This document shows, piece after piece, positions 60,154 through 64,000 of a DNA stretch of 64,000 nucleotides; positions within the stretch are counted from its first letter, which is position 1; every line of letters starts with the position of its first letter. Origin of the DNA: Pseudoduganella lurida (GTDB taxonomy: Bacteria > Pseudomonadota > Gammaproteobacteria > Burkholderiales > Burkholderiaceae_D). Location of the stretch: positions 62,001 to 126,000 of the forward strand of contig NZ_VLLB01000011.1 of NCBI RefSeq assembly GCF_007830455.1, read 5' to 3'. A program made the translations under genes and the position numbers. Below the pieces are notes generated by a model. The model was not told the DNA's origin and ran no database searches. It saw only the letters and a list, made by a program, of their open reading frames with translations.

Positions 60154-60479
60154 TGCCCAGCGTGACCCTGGATGGCGCAACCCTGCGCGACGAAGCCGAT
60201 TTCCATACGGCGTGCCGCGCCGCGTTCGGCTTCAACGATTTCGTGTTCTCCACGATGGATTCGTGGATCGATGCTCTCTCCTACCTGCGCGACGAGGAAG
60301 GCATGACCAAGTTCCGGCTGCAGCCGAACGAAGTGCTGGACATCGTCATCACCGATTCGGCACTGATGAAGACGCAGGCGCCGGCGCTGCTGGAAGAAAT
60401 CGTCTACTGCGTGGGCGGCATCAACGAGCGCTACGAGGATTATGGCGAGAAGCCGGCCCTGAGGCTGGTGCTGCGCTAG
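60153..60479 (+). CDS. Barstar-family (ribonuclease inhibitor) protein
   Basis: This 108-residue protein aligns with barstar: VTLDGATLRDEADFHTACRA at the start, then FNDFVFSTMDSWIDALSYL, where the barnase-binding region of barstar has the NLDALWDCL motif, and a final beta strand LRLVLR. It probably inhibits an RNase or related toxin. No barnase-like gene is beside it. Its ATG overlaps the exbD stop by one base, so it is coupled to the TonB motor genes. Confidence 0.75.
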   Translation: MPSVTLDGATLRDEADFHTACRAAFGFNDFVFSTMDSWIDALSYLRDEEGMTKFRLQPNEVLDIVITDSALMKTQAPALLEEIVYCVGGINERYEDYGEKPALRLVLR

Positions 60480-60488
60480 GCACCACCC

Positions 60489-61313
60489 ATGCAGCTCGGG
60501 AACCCGCAGGTGCCGGCCTGGCTGGAGGAAGGGCTGGGCGGACTCGAACAGTTCATCGTGCGCGCAACGCAGCGCTACAGCCTGCGCGCCGTCGACATCG
60601 ACCAGCCGGCCCTCGTGATTCCGCTGCATGGCACCAAGCTCTTCACCGAAGGCGGCGCGACCGCCGAAGTGGGCGTGGGCCATTACCTGATGCTGCACCG
60701 CGCGTTGCGCGGCACCGTGCAGAACGTGCCGGGCCAGGGCGACTACCGCGCCGCCTGCATCCCCTTGCCGTGGCGCGTGATCGGCCTGGCGCGCAGCCTG
60801 CTGGACGCGCACTCCGTGCCACCGTCGCCCGGGCCGAACCACAGCCACGGTCCCCTCGACATCCTGTATCCCGAACTGCGGCAGCTGCTTGCGGTGCTGC
60901 ACGATGAGCACGCCGACGAAGCGGCCCTCGACCATGCGCTGCTGGGCGTGCTGCTGGCGCTGCACCGCGCCGGCGACAGCCAGTTCCGGCTGGCGCAGGA
61001 CCTGTCGGTGGCGGCGCGCATCCGCCTGCTGGTGGCCGGCGCGCCGCAGCGCGACTGGTGCTCGGCCGATTTCGAGGCGCACCTGCACATGAGCGGTGCC
61101 ACGCTGCGCCGCCGCCTGGCCGACGAGGACACGTCCCTGCGCACCGTGCTGTGCGACGCCCGGCTGCACCATGGCCTGGCGCTGCTGCAGACGACGCGCC
61201 GGCCGCTGCGGGCGATTGCCGCCGCCTGCGGCTACCGTTCGCTGCCCAGCTTCTGCCGCCAGTTCGCGGCGCGCTTCGGCGTCGAGCCGCTGGCCATTGG
61301 CGGCGTGGACTGA
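60489..61313 (+). CDS. AraC-family transcriptional regulator
   Basis: This 274-residue regulator has a C-terminal pair of helix-turn-helix motifs (MSGATLRRRLADEDTSLRTV; LRAIAAACGYRSLPSFCRQF) and an N-terminal cupin-like sensing domain (about 20-130). The ligand and targets are unknown. It follows the barstar gene by 9 nt and precedes the YbhB gene by 80 bp. Confidence 0.88.
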   Translation: MQLGNPQVPAWLEEGLGGLEQFIVRATQRYSLRAVDIDQPALVIPLHGTKLFTEGGATAEVGVGHYLMLHRALRGTVQNVPGQGDYRAACIPLPWRVIGLARSLLDAHSVPPSPGPNHSHGPLDILYPELRQLLAVLHDEHADEAALDHALLGVLLALHRAGDSQFRLAQDLSVAARIRLLVAGAPQRDWCSADFEAHLHMSGATLRRRLADEDTSLRTVLCDARLHHGLALLQTTRRPLRAIAAACGYRSLPSFCRQFAARFGVEPLAIGGVD

Positions 61314-61393
61314 GCGGTTCGCGCCGCCGATTGAGCGAATGACGCATGCCAGGCGCGGCATGCTGGAGCCTCTTCATCGCGAAAGGAACCAGC

Positions 61394-61939
61394 ATGCACT
61401 TCAACCGTCTTCTGTTTTGCGCCGCCCTGGCGTTACCGGCTCTTGGTCACGCGCTCGACCTGCGCAGCAGGGATTTCAACGATGGCGGCGCGCTGGGGGC
61501 GCAGCAGCTCTACCAGGGCTTCGGCTGCACGGGCGGTAACCGCTCGCCGCAACTGGCGTGGCGCGACGCGCCGGCCGGCACGAAGAGCTTCGTCATCACC
61601 GCGTATGACCCGGATGCGCCGACCGGCAGCGGCTGGTGGCATTGGGTGGTGTTCGATCTGCCTGCCGCCACGCGCTCACTGGAAAGCGGGGCGGGGCAGG
61701 CGGATGGTACGGCGCTGCCAGCCGGTGCGCGGCAGGGGCGCAACGACTTCGGCACGCAGGATTTCGGCGGCGCCTGTCCTCCGGCGGGCGACAAGCCGCA
61801 CCGCTACGTGTTCACGGTCCATGCGCTGAAGGTGGAGAAGCTGGACGTGCCGGCGGATGCATCGCCGGCGCTGATCGGATTCATGGTGCATGCGAACCGG
61901 ATCGGCAGCGCGCAGGTGACGGCGCGGTATGGCAGGTAA
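61394..61939 (+). CDS. YbhB/YbcL-type PEBP family protein, exported
   Basis: This 181-residue protein has a signal peptide (ALALPALGHA) and the phosphatidylethanolamine-binding-protein fold motifs NRSPQLAWRDAPAGTKSFV, YDPDAP and WWHWVVFDLP, ending PHRYVFTVHALKVEKLD. The function of the bacterial members is largely unknown. AAAGGA six bases upstream fits the start. It is convergent to map, with a palindrome between. Confidence 0.9.
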   Translation: MHFNRLLFCAALALPALGHALDLRSRDFNDGGALGAQQLYQGFGCTGGNRSPQLAWRDAPAGTKSFVITAYDPDAPTGSGWWHWVVFDLPAATRSLESGAGQADGTALPAGARQGRNDFGTQDFGGACPPAGDKPHRYVFTVHALKVEKLDVPADASPALIGFMVHANRIGSAQVTARYGR

Positions 61940-61961
61940 GGAACGAAAACGGCGAAGGCAA

Positions 61962-62021
61962 GGGGACAGGCACCTATTTCGGCGCAACACGCGTGTTGCT
62001 CCAAAATAGGTGCCTGTCCCC
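61962..62021. repeat. 60-bp palindrome, GGGGACAGGCACC type
   Basis: Arms GGGGACAGGCACCTATTT (61962-61979) and its exact inverse (62004-62021) flank a loop holding CAACACGCGTGTTG, itself a perfect palindrome. It lies between the convergent stops of the YbhB gene and map and could terminate both. Confidence 0.88.
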
Positions 62022-62041
62022 GATTCTAGATGCGCGATTCG

Positions 62042-62833
62042 TCAGGCAGCCTTCTCGCCCGGCGCCAGCGTCAGCACATCGAAGCCCGTCGCGGTGACGA
62101 CCACCATGTGCTCCCACTGGGCGGACAGCGAGCGGTCCTGCGTGACGACGGTCCAGCCGTCCGGCATCGAACGGGTGCCGTGCTTGCCTTCGTTGATCAT
62201 CGGTTCGATCGTGAAGATCATGCCCGGCTCCAGCTTCAGGCCGAGGCCGGGGCGGCCATAGTGCAGCACCTGCGGATCCTCGTGGTAGACCATGCCGATG
62301 CCGTGGCCGCAGTAGTCGCGCACCACCGAGTAGCCGGCCTTCTCGGCCACCACCTGGATCGCGTGGCCCACGTCGCCCAGCGTATTGCCCGGCTTGACGG
62401 CGCGGATGCCGGCCCACATGGCGTCATACGTCACGTCGCACAGCTTGCGCGCGGCCTTGCTCACATTGCCCACGTAGTACATGCGGCTCGTGTCGCCGAA
62501 CCAGCCGTCCTTGATCACTGCCACGTCGATGTTGATGATGTCGCCGTCCTTCAGGATCTTCTTCGGCGACGGAATGCCGTGGCAGACCACCTCGTTGACG
62601 GACGTGCAGACGGTCTTCGTGAAACCGGCATACCCCACGTTGGCGGGAATGACCTGCTGCACCTTGACGATGTAGTCGTTGCACAGCTGGTCCAGGTACT
62701 CGGTGGTGACGCCGGGCTTCACATGCGGGCCGATCATCGTCAGCACGTCGGCCGCCAGTTGGCCGGCGATGCGCGACAGTTCCACCTGTTCGGGGGACTT
62801 GATCAGGATGGCGTCGTCTTTCTTCTTACGCAT
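62042..62833 (-). CDS. map: Methionine aminopeptidase, type I
   Basis: This 263-residue enzyme removes the initiator Met. Metal ligands appear in INIDVAVIKDGWFGDTSR (two Asp), CGHGIGMVYHEDP (His), FTIEPMI (Glu) and a final Glu near the C-terminus. Its start overlaps the stop of the ParD-like gene by 8 nt, so both are read together. Confidence 0.95.
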   Translation of the reverse strand: MRKKKDDAILIKSPEQVELSRIAGQLAADVLTMIGPHVKPGVTTEYLDQLCNDYIVKVQQVIPANVGYAGFTKTVCTSVNEVVCHGIPSPKKILKDGDIINIDVAVIKDGWFGDTSRMYYVGNVSKAARKLCDVTYDAMWAGIRAVKPGNTLGDVGHAIQVVAEKAGYSVVRDYCGHGIGMVYHEDPQVLHYGRPGLGLKLEPGMIFTIEPMINEGKHGTRSMPDGWTVVTQDRSLSAQWEHMVVVTATGFDVLTLAPGEKAA

Positions 62834-63059
62834 CGTGCAGCGCCTCCCGCGGGACGGGGCCGAGGCGCAGCGGGCCCTGGCCGGCGTCGCCGCGCAGCAG
62901 CAGCTGGCACAGCTCGCTGTAGTTCAGGTCGGGATTGGTTTCGGCCAGCAGGCCGATGCGCAGCCAGTGCTCGGCCTGCGCATTGATCGAGCGGCTCAGG
63001 GCGCCGCTCGCGATGCGCAGGTTTTCATGCATCTGGTCGGAGATCTTGACGATGCCCAT
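62826..63059 (-). CDS. ParD-like ribbon-helix-helix protein upstream of map
   Basis: This 77-residue protein begins MGIVKISDQMHENLRIASGA and contains SRSINAQAEHWLRIGLLAE, the signature of ParD-like antitoxin family proteins. It probably binds DNA as a ribbon-helix-helix dimer. No toxin gene is present; instead it is fused in an operon with map (8-nt overlap). A perfect 8-bp inverted repeat just before its start suggests self-control. AAAGG seven bases upstream sets the start. Confidence 0.8.
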   Translation of the reverse strand: MGIVKISDQMHENLRIASGALSRSINAQAEHWLRIGLLAETNPDLNYSELCQLLLRGDAGQGPLRLGPVPREALHDA

Positions 63060-63070
63060 GGAAATGCCTT

Positions 63071-63096
63071 TATACGGTCTATATACGAACCGTATA
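63071..63096. promoter_or_regulatory. Inverted repeat before the ParD-like gene, probable operator
   Basis: TATACGGT and ACCGTATA are exact inverse copies separated by 10 bp, 12 bp upstream of the ParD-like start and in the only AT-rich part of the gap. This is the usual position of an antitoxin operator. Confidence 0.6.
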
Positions 63097-63119
63097 TTAC
63101 CATGGCTTCGTGTGCGCTG

Positions 63120-63485
63120 TCAGCGGAAGGCCCGGGGATCGACGTTCGGATTTTCGATGAGGCCCAGAGCATTGCCGAACGGATCGGCCAGCTCGGCCAC
63201 CTTGATGCCTTCGCCCACATCCTGGATCGCCGAGTGGACCGTGGCACCGAGTGCCGTGATGCGCTGGACCTCGGCCGCGATATCGTCCACGCCCCAGTAC
63301 AGCTGGACACCCGTCTTGCCCGGTTCGCCGTCCGGCAGCAGCCCCAGTTCGAAGCCGCCCACGGTAAAACCCACGTAATACGGCTCGTCGAAATAGGGCT
63401 CGGTGCCGAACACCTGGGCATACCAGGCCTTGGCGGCGGCCAGGTCGTTGACGGGATAGATGGCGGTGCGCAGTCCTTTGATCAT
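63120..63485 (-). CDS. VOC (glyoxalase/dioxygenase superfamily) protein
   Basis: This 121-residue protein has the two paired beta-alpha-beta motifs of the vicinal oxygen chelate fold: YPVNDLAAAKAWYAQVFG at the start and VAELADPFGNALGLIENPN near the end. The metal ligands are weakly conserved, so catalysis is uncertain. It is followed upstream by a truncated AraC regulator gene on the same strand. Confidence 0.85.
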   Translation of the reverse strand: MIKGLRTAIYPVNDLAAAKAWYAQVFGTEPYFDEPYYVGFTVGGFELGLLPDGEPGKTGVQLYWGVDDIAAEVQRITALGATVHSAIQDVGEGIKVAELADPFGNALGLIENPNVDPRAFR

Positions 63486-63563
63486 GGCGTCCTCGCTGGT
63501 TGGTAAAAAACCATGATGCCATGAAGCCGCCGACGGGAATTGGAAAAATGGAAGGCGGACGTT

Positions 63564-64000
63564 TCAAAGCCCGCCGGGTGCCGCATTGGCAAAATCATGA
63601 AAATCGCGGATCAGGTGCGACTGGTCGAAGTAGCCGCAGTCGGCGGCCAGCGTGGTCATGTCCTCGGTGCGGCCAGGCTCGCGCAGCAGAGCCAGCGCGC
63701 GCCGGAAGCGGCAGATGCGGGCGAACAGCTTGGGCGACAGGCCCACCTGCTGGCGGAACTGCAGCGCGAAATGCTGGCGCGAGACACCGAGCCGTTCCGC
63801 CACCGATTCGATGCGCAGGTCGCCATGCGCCGCTTCGAATGCCGCGACGGCCCGCAGCGCCAGTGTCGGCTGGCCGGGACCGGCAAGTGCCAGCCGCCCC
63901 AGCAGCTCGCGCTCCAGGATCGCAACGCGCTGCGCATCGGCCAGCTCGCTCGTCCACAGCGCATCGTCCAGCCGTGCCGCGGCGGCGCTGCCCCACAGGT
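63564..64000 (-). CDS. AraC-family regulator, 5' end outside the window
   Basis: This C-terminal fragment of about 145 residues is open at the right edge. Two helix-turn-helix motifs are visible: SVAERLGVSRQHFALQFRQQ and LAADCGYFDQSHLIRDFHDF. The sensing domain lies mostly beyond the window. It is upstream of, and on the same strand as, the VOC gene, so it may regulate it. Confidence 0.85.
   Translation of the reverse strand, partial: LWGSAAAARLDDALWTSELADAQRVAILERELLGRLALAGPGQPTLALRAVAAFEAAHGDLRIESVAERLGVSRQHFALQFRQQVGLSPKLFARICRFRRALALLREPGRTEDMTTLAADCGYFDQSHLIRDFHDFANAAPGGL

Overview
The window is GC-rich, densely coding proteobacterial chromosome. Gene order and protein types point to a betaproteobacterium of the Oxalobacteraceae (Massilia/Duganella/Telluria type). 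This rests on the amgK-murU / lptD-surA-pdxA-ksgA block, fur back to back with bamE, a split pntA, the many outer-membrane and beta-glucan-degrading proteins, and the large number of palindromic intergenic repeats. The genus is inferred from the sequence alone. No rRNA, tRNA, CRISPR array, prophage or replication origin was seen.

Layout. 1-918: IS1595-type transposase open at the left edge. 958-5811 (-): M14 carboxypeptidase, FUSC-type exporter and EamA permease in one run. 5981-7836 (+): an MBL-fold hydrolase and a shortened relative that has lost its metal ligands. 8000-11010 (-): FMN reductase and S46 dipeptidyl-peptidase. 11208-12855: divergent stress-type membrane proteins. 12869-15106 (-): tandem acyltransferases. 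15379-17121 (-): cytochrome b561 and two YceI proteins. 17244-20481: purB, a glutathione transferase and a PfkB kinase. 20632-28831: an iron region (bfr, PKHD hydroxylase, bfd-tonB, feoA-feoB plus a Cys-rich partner, a Fiu-like receptor) with three Fur boxes. 29002-35732: glutathione transferase, xni-like nuclease, receiver-like protein, nudix-mnmA and the transhydrogenase operon pntAA-pntAB-pntB. 36018-42500: a LacI regulator followed by GH5-GH1-GH3 beta-glucan genes. 42683-46959 (-): amgK-murU-pepP-ubiH with overlapping ends, divergent from lptD-surA-pdxA-ksgA (47076-52810). 52811-54631: a 580-base gap with a duplicated 3'-end module, then two tandem lipoproteins. 54846-61939: HAD hydrolase, hrcA, fur/bamE, dapB, exbB-exbD-barstar, an AraC regulator and a YbhB protein. 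62042-64000: map with a ParD-like gene, a VOC protein and a truncated AraC regulator.

How the parts fit together. The iron region joins ferrous uptake (Feo), catecholate siderophore uptake (Fiu-like receptor, TonB, with ExbBD further along), storage and release (Bfr/Bfd), and the regulator Fur at 56964. The GH operon would cut beta-glucans to oligosaccharides outside the cytoplasm and finish them with the GH1 enzyme. LacI-type palindromes lie before both the regulator and the GH5 gene. The amgK-murU / lptD block combines peptidoglycan recycling with outer-membrane assembly.

The most striking unexplained structure is the set of palindromic intergenic elements. There are at least five sequence families. 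Several share a GGGTC(T/A)G core, and they often form inverted pairs or sit exactly between convergent stop codons. They resemble REP/REPIN elements, but no REP-associated transposase (RAYT) gene lies in the window. Other notable points are a three-fold 81-bp duplication at the start of the GH5 gene, a duplicated 3'-UTR/terminator with compensatory stem changes, a receiver domain without its phosphorylatable Asp, and an orphan barstar.
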